Positions 24,101 through 34,551 are shown, numbered from the stretch's first letter. The stretch: 64,000 bases of DNA from Brachionus manjavacas (GCA_019054805.1 JAHQIY010000008.1:2775501-2839500); one strand, 5' to 3'. The notes: generated by a model from the sequence alone, not told the origin. Translations and numbers: made by a program.

Positions 24101-25442
24101 CTATGGTAACCTAGTCTAACCGGGTGACCATATTTTTTTTTATTGATTATTTCGCACCCATTTTGTTCAAAAACTTCAAAAAGGGTCACCCAATTTTTCC
24201 GAAATTTTTGAATAACCCCTTTAGCTCCGCGGTTAATTATGTGAGGCTCAAAAGGGTCAAAAGGGTTAACTCGGTTACCACTAAAATTGTATATAATTTC
24301 CCAGAAATTTAACCCCAAAAACAGAATATTAACCCTTTTAACCCATTTTACCTATTTAGAAAGAAAATTTTTGAATTTTCTAATTAAATTATTTAACTCA
24401 TTTAATTTAATTTATTCGAAACAAAACAAGAGTGAGTTTTAAAGAAGTTTAATAAAAGGAAGATTTAATCTTTACAATCATCACATAAAAATTCTTCATT
24501 TATTTCTTTTCGCAAACAACTAAAGAAAACCCAATTTGAGCACTCTTCACAAGATTACCATATTGACGTGTTCTCTTTCTTCTCAGCCATCTTTGTTTCA
24601 CATGAGCTACACAATATTTCGGATTCTGATAAGTTATCATTTTAATCTGATGTTAATTTGCTTTCAACAAGCTTTCGTGGTCGTCCTCTTTCCTCTTCCA
24701 GTTCCTTTTTTAGCTTTTTTGACCTCTTTTTGTTCTTATTTAGCTTCACTGATTGCGTCTTTTAGATTTTGAAAAGTATAATTTTTTTTTTAGATTGGAT
24801 TTCTTTGTTCTGTGACATTTTAAGCTTATTTTTAAACAATTAGCTTTTTTTATGTTTGAAATAAAAACTCGGTTTTAAAAAAAAAAAAATTTGAGAATTA
24901 GAAAGAATATAATTTTACAATATTTTTCAATTATAAAAAATAGTGTCTATGCATTTTCTAGTCTTATTCGGTTAAATGGGTTAAATAGAATCTTATTTGG
25001 ACTAATTGGGTGATTTTTTTGACTAATTGGGTTAAATCTATTTAACCTTTTAAGCCCTAAAAAAAAACCCATTAGATGAAGCCTTAAGGACATTTCCTAA
25101 AATTCTAAAAAAATTCTCTTAGATACTTTAGCATGTGCTGAATCTAACAAGCGAAATAGGTTAGAGCTTAAGTATTACCTAGGGCCTTAAAGCACCCTTC
25201 TCCCGAATCACTAATTCGAGGCTTTTTCACCTCATTAGGCGTAGTCGAACTTTAAGAGAAAAAAAAGCATATAACGATTTTTTTTTTAAATATTTCTCAC
25301 ATATCATTCGATTTCTCTCCTCGAGTTCTACATATCAAAATATTTTTTTTAGGTAGTAGCTTTAAAAATGAAGGATATATAGGGGTTTTTCAAATTCGTT
25401 CACCCTATTAACCCATAACCCCTTTAGACTAGGTTACCATAG
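24101..25442. mobile_element. DNA transposon with CTATGGTAACC inverted ends and decayed ORF
   Basis: Starts CTATGGTAACCTAGTCTAA and ends with the exact inverse, TTAGACTAGGTTACCATAG (19 bp each). GGGTTAA/TTAACCC words pepper both halves and lengthen the arms imperfectly. On the minus strand 24800-24450 retains pieces of a protein end: KLNKNKKRSKKLKKELEEE, an AT-hook-like ERGRPRKL, CSSCETK, CEECSNWVFFSCL and FLCDDC, interrupted by stops. The CxxC..W..C..CxxW..C..C..C pattern resembles the PHD-like tail found on some invertebrate transposases, pogo-type included. No catalytic domain remains, so the superfamily is not settled. Confidence 0.65.
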
Positions 25443-26510
25443 CATCAATTTATAATTAGGTGCAAAATTTTTACAAAATCTGCTTGGTTTAAATATAAAG
25501 AAATCAAATTTATGCAAAATTTATAGAGTATTTTTAGGAAATACATAAAGGTAAAACATTGCTAATTTCACTAATGCTATATGTTGAACTTAAAGAATTA
25601 TTTTTCACTTAAAAAAAACGATATCAGATTATGTGATTTCAAATAAAAACTGATTCAGTTTGATTTATTAATTTAATTTTTTTATTTGAAGTTCAGTGGC
25701 AGTTCAATTGATTATAAATTGGATTAAAAAACGAGTTTTGATCTTTGTTTCAATTTTTAAATCATTGGAATCACAATTGGGAAGAATTGGTAACAAAAAT
25801 AATTTTACCACATGCATTGTTAAAACAATAGTCTAATCAGTAATTTATACTTATTTCTTTTCATGAAAAAACATATGAGCTCTATTAGCAAAGCAGAGGA
25901 TAACTTATTGATTTAATTTCTCTATTTTTAAAATCACTATTGAAATAATATAGATTCTCATATTTAAAAAGGTCGTTTGTATGCGTTTGACGTGCAAGCA
26001 TAATAAAAAAATCAATATAATTCTTATTTAATGCATTCAAATTTAAAAATAAAATATATTGTATATTCTTTAAAATTGTTTCAGTTTAAGATTTAATTAT
26101 AAAATAACTAATTTTTTGGATCAACAAAATGCTTAAAGAGAATTAAAAGATAAGTTTTAAAAAATTTATTTTCAATGCTTTATTTTCAATTATTCAAATA
26201 TTTTAAATTTATCATGAAAAAATTATATTAATAATAGCAAATTTAAATTTAAATTTGATCAACTCGATTTCTTAAAATTCAAATTATTTTGAATTTTAAG
26301 AAATCTTTCAGATTATTCAGATTGTAAAATGATTTCTCAAAATTTTAAGAAATCATTTTTCTAACTTTCAGCATTTAAATACTCTGTCTGAATTGGCAAA
26401 CAGAGTATTTAAATGTGCTTTAGAAATAAAAAAAACAACAAAATTATTATTATTTAACTGTGTAAAAAATTCTAAAATTGAATTAGGACCATATCGAGGT
26501 AAAGACAATG
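25443..26510. other. Spacer with a matrixin gene fragment and two hairpins
   Basis: No intact gene. 25969-26001 is a fragment of the matrixin gene (see findings). 26267-26304 (TTTCTTAAAATTCAAA and its inverse around TTAT) and 26372-26415 (CATTTAAATACTCTGT and its inverse, 12-base loop) are perfect short hairpins. Confidence 0.55.
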
Positions 26511-26838
26511 AAAATGTTTAAAAGTAAACATCCTTTCTGTACTTTTTGTACTTTAATTATTTTATTTGGCACTGTTCCTTTTTTTACTCTTTGTTCTTAA
26601 TTGTAATAAAAAAAAACTTTTAATTAATCAAAAATTTAAATATCAATTTTAAATTTAAATAATATTTTTCTAACTTTCAGCATCCCTAAATACCTAAACC
26701 AGGGCTCCGCCCCGGACCCCGTTTAAGTTTTAATAAAATGATTAAAATTACCATTAATTAAAAAAAGTACAAAAAGGAGCAGGACCAAATAAAATAATAT
26801 TTTGAAAAAGTACAGAAAGGAAAATGTTTTTTTAAAAG
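26511..26838. mobile_element. MITE with ~70-bp inverted arms
   Basis: Left arm CATCCTTTCTGTACTTTTTG..TATTTGGCACTGTTCC and right arm GGAGCAGGACCAAATA..AAAAAGTACAGAAAGGAAAATG are inverted and imperfect. The centre holds an unusually GC-rich run, CAGGGCTCCGCCCCGGACCC, which stands out in this sequence. No reading frame. Confidence 0.6.
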
Positions 26839-26997
26839 TTTTATCTCATTGTATATCCATGACCATATCTGGTAATGTCCCAACAGCGACTATTCATTAT
26901 AATCTCATCAGATTTCTCAAGCTCATCTTTTAAGTCTTCACATATAATCGAATAGCATCCTGTTATAAAATAAAAGCGAACTAAATCATTTTGGACA

Positions 26998-27190
26998 CCT
27001 CAAGGAAAGAGAAATGCTGGAAGACCAAAGTTGACCTGGAGGAGAACAGTTGAAAGAGATCTGAGAGAGATGAAACTCACATGGGGACAAGCAGAAATTG
27101 TCGCTAAGAATAGGGTAGAATGGAGAGGACGTGTGGACGCCTTATGCTCCACTGGGAGTAAAAGATAGAAGAAGAAGAAGAAGAAATCTT
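26998..27190 (+). mobile_element. LINE 3' end with (AGA)n tail
   Basis: One open frame reads KRNAGRPKLTWRRTVERDLR, EMKLTWGQAEIVAKNRVEWR and GRVDALCSTGSKR before a stop, then (AGA)n. GRPKxTWRRTVxxDLxxMxxTWGxA..A..RVxWRxxVxALCST is the C-terminal signature of RTE-like LINE proteins. It is the best-preserved copy of this tail here and appears severely 5'-truncated. Confidence 0.8.
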
Positions 27191-27955
27191 TTATTGTTAT
27201 AAATTACTCTTAAAAAAACTAACCGATTTTCTATATTGTAATGGTGATTAATTTTTAAAACATATAATCTAAAACAAACTTAATATTTTTTAATTTAAAA
27301 TATTTGATATTTTAAAACAAAAATTAAAAAGTTTAATATCAAATTTAAAATAAGTTTTTGACCTGAAATAATGTTTTAAGATAATCAAGCTTTGTAATGG
27401 CGATTAATTATTTTTTCACTGTTAAATTTAATTATAAATATATTAACAAAAGCTTATAAAAATATGCTCTGAAGATCCGGAAGAAAACAAAAATATATTG
27501 AAAATTTAGAAAACACAGTCTCAAATAAATCAAAAGCTAACTATTAATGCTTACAACATATTATTTACTTTTATTTTTGTTATTAAAAATTAAATTTACC
27601 AACCATTTCTCATTTTTTCGAATAAATAAATTTAAAAAAATTAAATAAAAAATTTAAAAAGCTAAAAGTGCTTTTCTGAAATTTTGATGAATCGATTTTT
27701 AACAAGCCTATTCTAGTCAAATTTTTCAATCAAGTAAAAATTTAAAAAATGAAGAGTTCAATGAGATCAAAAACCATTTGGATATCTAAAAGATATCATT
27801 CTTTTTAGGAATTTTTAATGAGTGATTTAAAATTAAAAATCAATTAATTTTTTATTTTTTATCTATAAATGATTAAATAAATAGAAAATCTGACTCAAAG
27901 ACACTTAGAGTTAAAAAATGTGTTAAAATTTTTTGAATAAATTCTAAAGTATTCT
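27191..27955. other. AT-rich spacer downstream of the matrixin gene
   Basis: No gene or repeat recognised. Confidence 0.4.
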
Positions 27956-28570
27956 TTAAATTAAATTATTATATTTTTTCTGACAAAAACTCCTGTATAC
28001 ATGGTCTAAAGCTCTTTTATCATCTTTTGCCACACTTTTAATCACATTTGTAAATATTCCTTCATACATGACAGAATCTTTGTCATCCGAGTGATAAAGT
28101 CCGAGAACATGGCCGATTTCGTGTAAAAGAACAGTTTTTAATGAAATATTACCACTGGGACGTTCTGATTCCATCCAAAATATTTCATTATTTACATGAA
28201 TAGTAGCTGGATATTCTCTGTGATATTTAAAAAATGCATGAGCAGCAGTGCCATGAAATTTCCTTTTGCAATTTAGATGGCCACTTTTGTCATTTGTGAA
28301 CATTATTTTTATATCTGCATGTTGCGTAGCTTCAGAAAAAACAAAACATGATACTGATTGCCAATCCAAGAAAGCATCCCCAAGTGCTTTTTTGGCCGCC
28401 TCGAGAGATGTTTGATTTTTATCTGAAACATCACCTGACAATGAATAAGTTAGATTGTATTTGGACCATCGAGCCATTCTAGGTGTGTACCTGTAGCTGG
28501 GTCGCTTGTATGCGTTCGACGTGCAAGTTTGCACCAGCAGACAAAGAATCAAGAGAATTTTTTCAGACAT
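27956..28570 (-). CDS. Minimal matrixin (MMP-like) zinc metalloprotease, 204 aa
   Basis: Secreted zinc peptidase of the M10 fold. The preferred start at 28570 opens a signal peptide (MSEKILLILCLLVQTCTS); an upstream in-frame ATG at 28645 would bury it. The catalytic domain follows directly: RWSKYNLTYSLSG, AFLDWQSVSCFVFSEA, ADIKIMFT, then HEIGHVLGLYHSDDKDSVMY with all three zinc-ligand His, the catalytic Glu and the Met-turn. There is no PRCGxPD cysteine-switch propeptide and no hemopexin domain, so the protein is barely more than the catalytic unit (typical MMPs are 260-600 aa). How the enzyme would be kept inactive is not visible in the sequence. Intronless. Confidence 0.88.
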   Translation of the reverse strand: MSEKILLILCLLVQTCTSNAYKRPSYRYTPRMARWSKYNLTYSLSGDVSDKNQTSLEAAKKALGDAFLDWQSVSCFVFSEATQHADIKIMFTNDKSGHLNCKRKFHGTAAHAFFKYHREYPATIHVNNEIFWMESERPSGNISLKTVLLHEIGHVLGLYHSDDKDSVMYEGIFTNVIKSVAKDDKRALDHVYRSFCQKKYNNLI

Positions 28571-28645
28571 TATATCGAGTAAAACCAAATGAGATAATTT
28601 TAAGACATTAACATTTAGATAGAAAAAAGAGTTTTTTAATTTCAT

Positions 28646-29022
28646 TCATCATTTAAAGGTTATGTAATTTTTAAAGAATTTTTTAACAATTTTATTTTCT
28701 TAAGTTTATTTTATAACAATGTTAGAATAAACTAAATGAGATCAAGTCGAATTAGAAGATAAGAAATTACATTAGCTCAAGGCATAAAATTTTTTAAATT
28801 AATAAAATTATTTTTCATTAATGTATTATTCATTTGAATTCTAATTTTCGAAGTACTTAATTATGTAATACTAGAATATAAAGATAAGCCAAATGAATTT
28901 AGAAATTAGCGCTGATTCAACAAAATTAATTTTTTCTCAATTTAATAAAACTTGTGTAATTGAATTCAAATTTAAAGCATGGCAAAAAAATGGTGAAATA
29001 TTTTAAAAAAATTTATTTAAAT
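28646..29022. other. Spacer between the matrixin and the solo luminal-domain gene
   Basis: AT-rich, nothing recognised. It probably includes the matrixin promoter. Confidence 0.4.
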
Positions 29023-29601
29023 TTATTTTATAATTTGGTATCTAAAAAAAGTTGCTTTTATTAACTTTGCCATAACTACAAGAGATAAAGTGAGTCCGAA
29101 AAAAAGGTAAACATATTTCACAATCGAAAATTCCATTTCATTACTAATAAGAAATAATGTACAACTCCCGTTTGATGCTATATTTAAGCCATATTGACCA
29201 CACTCAATAAATTGATAAAAATCAAAATTATTGCATAGTTTATCATTTGAAATGTTTTTAAATTTTTGATAAGTGCTAATCTCAATTTTATACGAATAAG
29301 CCGAATTAATGATAAGTCTGAGGACGCTTGTACTTGAATTGATTGTAGCCAAATGCTTCAGGCCGCAATCATCCGATTTTGAACAAGGTTGGTATGAATA
29401 GTGCAAAATTAGATCTTCTGATTTTTCAAAAACTTCACTTATATTCTCATAGGTAAAGCGAAACCAAAGTCTGTCCAAGTGGTCATTACATTTGAAATCG
29501 TTTGACTTGCTCGGATCCAGTAGAATTTTTTTGCTGTCAGTAAAAGTGATAACAAACATCACTTGAATTATCATTAATATCATTTTATGACTGTGGTTCA
29601 A
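29023..29601 (-). CDS. Solo HGSNAT-like luminal domain with one TM helix (192 aa)
   Basis: Paralogue of the N-terminal part of the HGSNAT-like gene at 21531-23369, lacking the acyltransferase. Signal peptide (MILMIIQVMFVITFTDS), then a Cys-rich domain aligning in spacing and motifs: DFKCND against DWKCTD, YSYQPCSK against YQYKICNK, SAYSYKIEIST against SYYSYIFNVSS, and FIECGQYGLNIASNGSC against FGECGIYLMNIEKNDC. A single TM helix (VKYVYLFFGLTLSLVVMAKL) follows, then a short basic tail (FFRYQIIK) and a stop. No sequence downstream resembles the catalytic block. It could be a real short type I membrane protein or a truncated duplicate still open by chance; the open frame and preserved cysteines favour a maintained gene. 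Possible roles, such as partner or decoy, are speculation. Confidence 0.75.
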   Translation of the reverse strand: MNHSHKMILMIIQVMFVITFTDSKKILLDPSKSNDFKCNDHLDRLWFRFTYENISEVFEKSEDLILHYSYQPCSKSDDCGLKHLATINSSTSVLRLIINSAYSYKIEISTYQKFKNISNDKLCNNFDFYQFIECGQYGLNIASNGSCTLFLISNEMEFSIVKYVYLFFGLTLSLVVMAKLIKATFFRYQIIK

Positions 29602-29971
29602 AAATACATTCGAAATAGAAAAAAAGTCATTATTTTATTAATGAATATTTGTAAAAAAAAATATAAAAAAATGTGTTTTTTAAAAAATTAAAGCTAAAAC
29701 AACTAGATCTAAATTTGTTTAATATTTATTCAAATTAACATAATTTCAGACAAACTTCTAGTTGATTTTTTTTTAATTTAAAAATTCATACAGTATTAGG
29801 TATAAAATATAATAGTTTTGAGAATTTCTTTTTGTAGCATAAATAGCTTTGCGTTGCCTTTTATTTCAAAACAATCCGATTTTGATATTTAAATTATTGA
29901 TTTTTATACATTTAAAATTTATTTACTAAAACATTTCTTAGAACAAATAGATCATTAACAAAAAATAATAT

Positions 29972-30730
29972 TTAATCAATCCATTCTGCGTTCAGAAAGC
30001 TGGCACATTTTTTCAAAATAATTCTATGCGGGGGATAAAAATTTTGGTCATATAAATCTAGCCATTTTAGACAGTAGTTTTCTGTAGAAAAATCTTTACG
30101 AAAAGCTTGTTCGACTAGAGCAATTATGTTGTCATTAAAATGGTGGCAATTTTCAGCAATTACTTCAATTAGAGAATTATCTTTTTTTCGTCCATCATTC
30201 AAATATCCCTTGTAAATTATTTTTGAATTAATAAATATTTGCTTGTAAAGATCCTTTATCATTTCATATTTGTCATTTGACAGATCGTCTTTTTTTGGGC
30301 ATCTTATAGCAACTGGTTCAATATTAAAAATTTCTTGACAACTTTTTACTCGAGAGTGACCACTCGGAATCATCCAGTACTTGTCAGATGAGTGCTTTTT
30401 AAATGCTAAGATTTCAACAAAAGGCTTATTGGCTATACTGACCATAAATTCAGCACAATTTTCAGCGTTTTTTTTCCATTTAAATTTGGTGATCAAAGTC
30501 ATAGCATACTTTTCTAAGTGACTTGGTACTGCCCATTGCTCGTTCACCGACATTTCTTCGCTTTGGCAACAGTTTGATCTATTAGAAGAAGTAGAATTAC
30601 CATCTAGTACTTCACAAGGAAGTGTTAAGTAGGCTATTACTTTTTTTTCATTGTTTGATTCCTTTTGTTGTGCACATGCTTTAAAATTAGGTGACTTCTT
30701 ATTTACCATAACAAATAATTTTTCAGTCAT
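29972..30730 (-). CDS. NUDT9/TRPM2-type Nudix protein with a broken Nudix box (252 aa)
   Basis: NUDT9 hydrolyses ADP-ribose; the same fold forms the C-terminus of TRPM2 channels. Matches in order: NEQWAVPSHLEKYAMTLITK, NKPFVEILAFKK, KYWMIPSGHSR, KIIYKGYLNDGRKKDNSLIE, VIAENCHHFND, CLKWLDLYDQNFYPPHRIIL and the end LNAEWID. In active enzymes the position after WxxPGG holds the Nudix box (GX5EX7REUXEEXGU). Here the corresponding GHSRVKSCQEIF has neither the second Gly of PGG nor the REUXEE helix, so catalysis is unlikely. The fold may be kept for binding. There is no channel domain upstream and the frame is a single exon. The assignment rests on motif spacing by eye, so NUDT9 versus TRPM2 domain is not resolved. 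Confidence 0.65.
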   Translation of the reverse strand: MTEKLFVMVNKKSPNFKACAQQKESNNEKKVIAYLTLPCEVLDGNSTSSNRSNCCQSEEMSVNEQWAVPSHLEKYAMTLITKFKWKKNAENCAEFMVSIANKPFVEILAFKKHSSDKYWMIPSGHSRVKSCQEIFNIEPVAIRCPKKDDLSNDKYEMIKDLYKQIFINSKIIYKGYLNDGRKKDNSLIEVIAENCHHFNDNIIALVEQAFRKDFSTENYCLKWLDLYDQNFYPPHRIILKKCASFLNAEWID

Positions 30731-31400
30731 TTTTTTCGTTTAATACAAAAATTAGAACTTGACTACAACTTAATTAATTAAATAAAAAATAAATGTCACC
30801 AAAAAAAGTTAAAAAAAATATTTTGCTGATTTTTTTCTTTAGTTGTTATGACAAAAATTTTTAATATCATTTCAAGTATATTTTTAAATTTGACTTTAAT
30901 ATGAATAAAAAATAAATTATTAATTTTTTAGAAAATTATGTCTTACAAAAAAATTAAGTTTTCCAAAAAAGAAGGTTAACAATTTTGATAAACTCCAAAA
31001 TCATTTGGACTTTGAGACTAATTTATATTGTCAAGAATTGATGATTGACCATGTTTGCTTGTTTTTTTATTGTAAATTTTAAATTGTTTCGCGTTGAAAT
31101 TCAATCGACCTGAATTTATCCATGCAAAGCTTTCTCCCACTACTTTCCTCATAATTAATCTAATTGCGAGCTACATTTTGCATTTTCTTTGCTAGCCACA
31201 AAGCAAACCAAATATGACTATCATTTATAAATTGCCTAAGCTATTTACTTGAAAGAAAAATTTAATTTGGATTGTATTTTATTTTTATTTTGAAATAAAA
31301 TCTTTAAACATTTTAAATTATTTACAAATGGGTGTCGCGCCATTGAAGTATTTCGATAAAGTAGATAAAAAAAATCTTCCAAAATAATTAACGTAATCAA
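30731..31400. other. Spacer between the NUDT9-like gene and kinase 1
   Basis: No gene recognised. It lies between divergent genes and may contain both promoters and an unresolved first exon of kinase 1. Confidence 0.35.
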
Positions 31401-31608
31401 AATTAAAAAACTTAAGATATCTAAGGGTCCAAAAAATATTGGAGAAGCTTGCAATAGTAGAAGCAAACGTGACAGCACTTATTCGAATTTTTACTTCGAT
31501 TTCGATGAAAATTTATTCAATAATTTTTATCTAAATCCCCAAATAATCTATCGAGTAAATGAATTTTTAGAAAATATTTTTTTTTGCTTTTTTTAAAATT
31601 TTTATTAG

Positions 31609-32876
31609 CAAGGAACTTATAAAAACAAAAGCAAAGAAATTTTGTCATACACAGCGTACAGTGTTTTGGGACAAGGCTCGTTTGGAATAGTTATAAAAAT
31701 TTAAATTAATTTTTTTTTAATTTCAAATTAATTTAATTTTAGGTATATTTAGCCAAAAATAATAAAAACGATCTAATCGCAGTAAAATGCAAATTGCAAT
31801 TGAGTGATTACAATCTAATGCAAAAATCAAATATGCTGTTTAGAGGTGAACTCGAAGCCTTGTTCAATCTAAAGCATAATTGTATAGTAAGGTATATCAG
31901 GTGATTAGGAAAAAAAAGCAAACTATTGATTATTTATTTAAAGGCTTTTAGGTGTTGAGATCGAGTTTAACGAGGTGGTATCACTAATCATGGAACATAT
32001 ACCTGGCGAACCAATGGACAAATTTATTTATAAAAATCACAATTTAAACGAAAACCTGATTCAATTATTTACTAAACAAATTGTATCTGCTATTGCTTAC
32101 ATGCATTCAAAATTCGTCATGCACAGGTTTAAAGATGACATCATCTTATGATATTTTTTAATTCAATCTTTAAAGGGATATAAAAAGCTCTAATATAATG
32201 GTTGTTTCCAATACATGGATAAAACTTATTGATTTTGGTATGGCAAAACGCTTAAATGTTGATGAAATTGGTTTTAGTACTTCAACATCAACAATGGTTG
32301 GAACTGTAAGCTAAAATTTTTTAAATTTAAAATTTTTTCTTAAAGCTAATTTTTGTTTTAGATACCTTTTATGGCTCCTGAAGTTCGAAATTTTCAAAGC
32401 TATAATTCTAAAGCTGACATTTTTAGCATTGGAGCTCTAATCGTAGATCTTTCAAATAAAATTAGATTTTTTTGTATTTTAAACAAGTGTTATTTAGTAT
32501 GAGATGGCAAATGGAGATCCTTTTGTGAGAGTTGCACATGAATACATGACAGAGACAATGTATTTTTTGCCATAATTATTATTTTTTTTTATTTTTTTAT
32601 TTTTAAAGTATTTTATCACAAGTTAGAGGAGTAGTTAATGTTCCCACACTGTCTACATTGGCAAATTCATTTATGCAGTATTGCCTCATTCGGTAAATTT
32701 TATCTATGAGGAATGATTTAGAAAAAATATTAATATTTGTTTAAAGTGATGCCAATAGACGACCTGGTGCTACGACATTACTAGAACATCCATTTATTAG
32801 TTCAGTCACGATACCGAGTCAAAAAAGCCAAAGTTTTTTCAAAAAACAGAGTAATCAATCGAAAAGCTTGTTTTGA
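31609..32876 (+). CDS. MAP3K-like protein kinase 1 (tandem copy), 5' exon unresolved
   Basis: Ser/Thr kinase. Exons 31609-31689, 31743-31891, 31944-32126, 32176-32305, 32362-32442, 32498-32559, 32609-32692 and 32747-32876. Order: Gly loop LGQGSFGIVYLAK, lysine LIAVK, helix C FRGELEALFNLKHNCIVR, HRDIKSSNIMV catalytic loop, IDFGMAKR, activation end TMVGTIPFMAPEV, FSIGALI, and RDANRRPGATTLLEHPFISS. GTxxFMAPEV and the loop residues fit STE11/NPK1-like kinases. All catalytic residues (K, E, HRD, DFG, APE) are present. An upstream open stretch ending in a donor at 31554 (NNFYLNPQIIYR) corresponds to exon 1 of kinase 2, but no in-frame ATG was found there, so either another exon exists or the start is lost. 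Confidence 0.82.
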
Positions 32877-33283
32877 ATTCTTAAAAAAATTCCTGACTTT
32901 CATTTTGTTTACAATAAATGAAAATGATTGTATTTAAATCGAAGAATACCTTTATTGTTTGGCAATACTTTATGGAAACAAATTAAAAATATGCATGCAA
33001 AAATACGAGAAATTTTGTTTAAAGAAGTTTTTTGAGTTTGTTTTTCGTATTTTAGAATTTAATAAATTGTTATTTAAAAACTTGTCTTATCACTTTTTTT
33101 AAATAGTTATTCTTAGTTTCTGCGTCTAAAATAAACATAAATAGCAACAATATTCTATTAAAAGATTGTAAGGACTATTTAAAAAAAATTTTTAAATGAA
33201 ACTCAGTTTGATTTCAGGTGTTTTCAAATCTAATTTGTATGCGTTTTTTAAAAAAGTTTATGTAAGATTTTTAAAATTGAATA
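32877..33283. other. Spacer between tandem kinases
   Basis: 407 bp, AT-rich, no feature recognised; presumably the promoter of kinase 2. Confidence 0.4.
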
Positions 33284-34551
33284 ATGCAAGCCAAATATAA
33301 CTTTATAGATCAGATAAAAGACAAATATTTTAATAAACTTCCAAATGTAAATACCACTTAATTTTTGATTGGAAAAATCATTTATCTATTATAAAATTAA
33401 CAAATAATTTTTCCCTGAAAATTTTTTTCAAATAATTTTCAAAAATTTTGTTTTAGGAAGGAGAGTATAACTCAATTCATGAATCAAAAATAATAAAATA
33501 CCGAAAAATAGATATTATTGGAAAAGGATCATTCGGAATAGTAAGTCCAAGTCAAAGTTTTAAATTAATTTTATTCTTGATCAACAAAATTTAAGGTCTT
33601 TTCTGCAATTAACCAAAATGGTGAAATGATCGCTGTTAAACACAAAAAGGAGCCAAAAAATGTAGAATTTCATTTAATTTCAAATTTACTGTTCAGCGAA
33701 GAGTTGGAGTCATTAAACCAACTAAATCATCGAAATATTGTCAGGTATGCATCAAAATTGTTGAGAAAAAAATATTAAATTTCAAATTTTAGATTATTGG
33801 GGGTCGAATTTACTTTTAAGGGCCCATTAAGCATAATAATGGAATATATTGAAGGGGTGAATTTGGAAAAAATAATTAAGATTCAAGGAATTTTGGCAGA
33901 GATAACCATCAAAACTTATTGTAGGCAATTGATAGATGCTTTAGCTTATCTTCATTCAAAGAATATTATTCACAGGTATTTTATGAATTAATTTCTAGAT
34001 TAGAAAATGAAAAATTTATTTCAGAGATATAAAAAGTACAAATGTAATGATTGAATCTGAAAATTTTGTGAAATTGGTTGATTTTGGAATGGCCAAAAAA
34101 GCATACCCGTCTGCTTATACTATACAAAGCGACTCTAACTCGACTATAGTTGGAACTATAGCATATATGGTATTTAACATGAATTGACTTAATTTCATGA
34201 AAGTTTACTAGTTTATTTAGGCTCCGGAAATAGTGACCCTTGATAAATATAATGCCACGATTGATGTATTTAGCTTGGGAGTGCTAATATTCGAAATGGC
34301 TAATGGAGAACCATTTCTGGGAACTAAAAGGAATCCAGTCCCTCTATGTCAATCACCTGCTTTGATATCCTTGGATAATTTATCATCAAAAGCAAATAAT
34401 TTTATGCAAAATTGTCTTGTTAAGTAAAATTTTGATTATTAATTTTTATGCATTTTTTCAATTAATTAATTTTTTTCTTTTTGTTAATAGAGATTTTAAA
34501 GTTCGTCCTAGAGCAACAATGCTTTGTATGCATCCTTTTGTAACACGATGA
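33284..34551 (+). CDS. MAP3K-like protein kinase 2 (tandem copy)
   Basis: Exons 33284-33346, 33457-33540, 33596-33744, 33793-33975, 34025-34169, 34221-34423 and 34491-34551 give one continuous kinase from MQAKYNFIDQIKDKYFNKLP to CMHPFVTR and a stop. Motifs: IGKGSFGIVFSA, MIAVK, SEELESLNQLNHRNIVR, IMEYIEGVNLEKII, HRDIKSTNVMI, VDFGMAKK, STIVGTIAYMAPEI, FSLGVLIFEMANGEPF, CLVKDFKVRPRATM. Essentially just a catalytic domain (about 296 aa). Introns after GSFGI, inside IVR, inside HR and at the end of the C lobe sit at the same places as in kinase 1, and the 149-bp and 183-bp exons have equal length in both. The two therefore come from a tandem duplication after the introns were in place; sequence divergence is considerable. 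Substrates are unknown. Confidence 0.9.

Noticed and set aside
25100-25300. A tRNA-like run with CCCGAATCACTAATTCGAGG
   Set aside because: The stem-like sequence does not fit into a cloverleaf with A and B boxes at correct spacing, and it lies within a TIR transposon.
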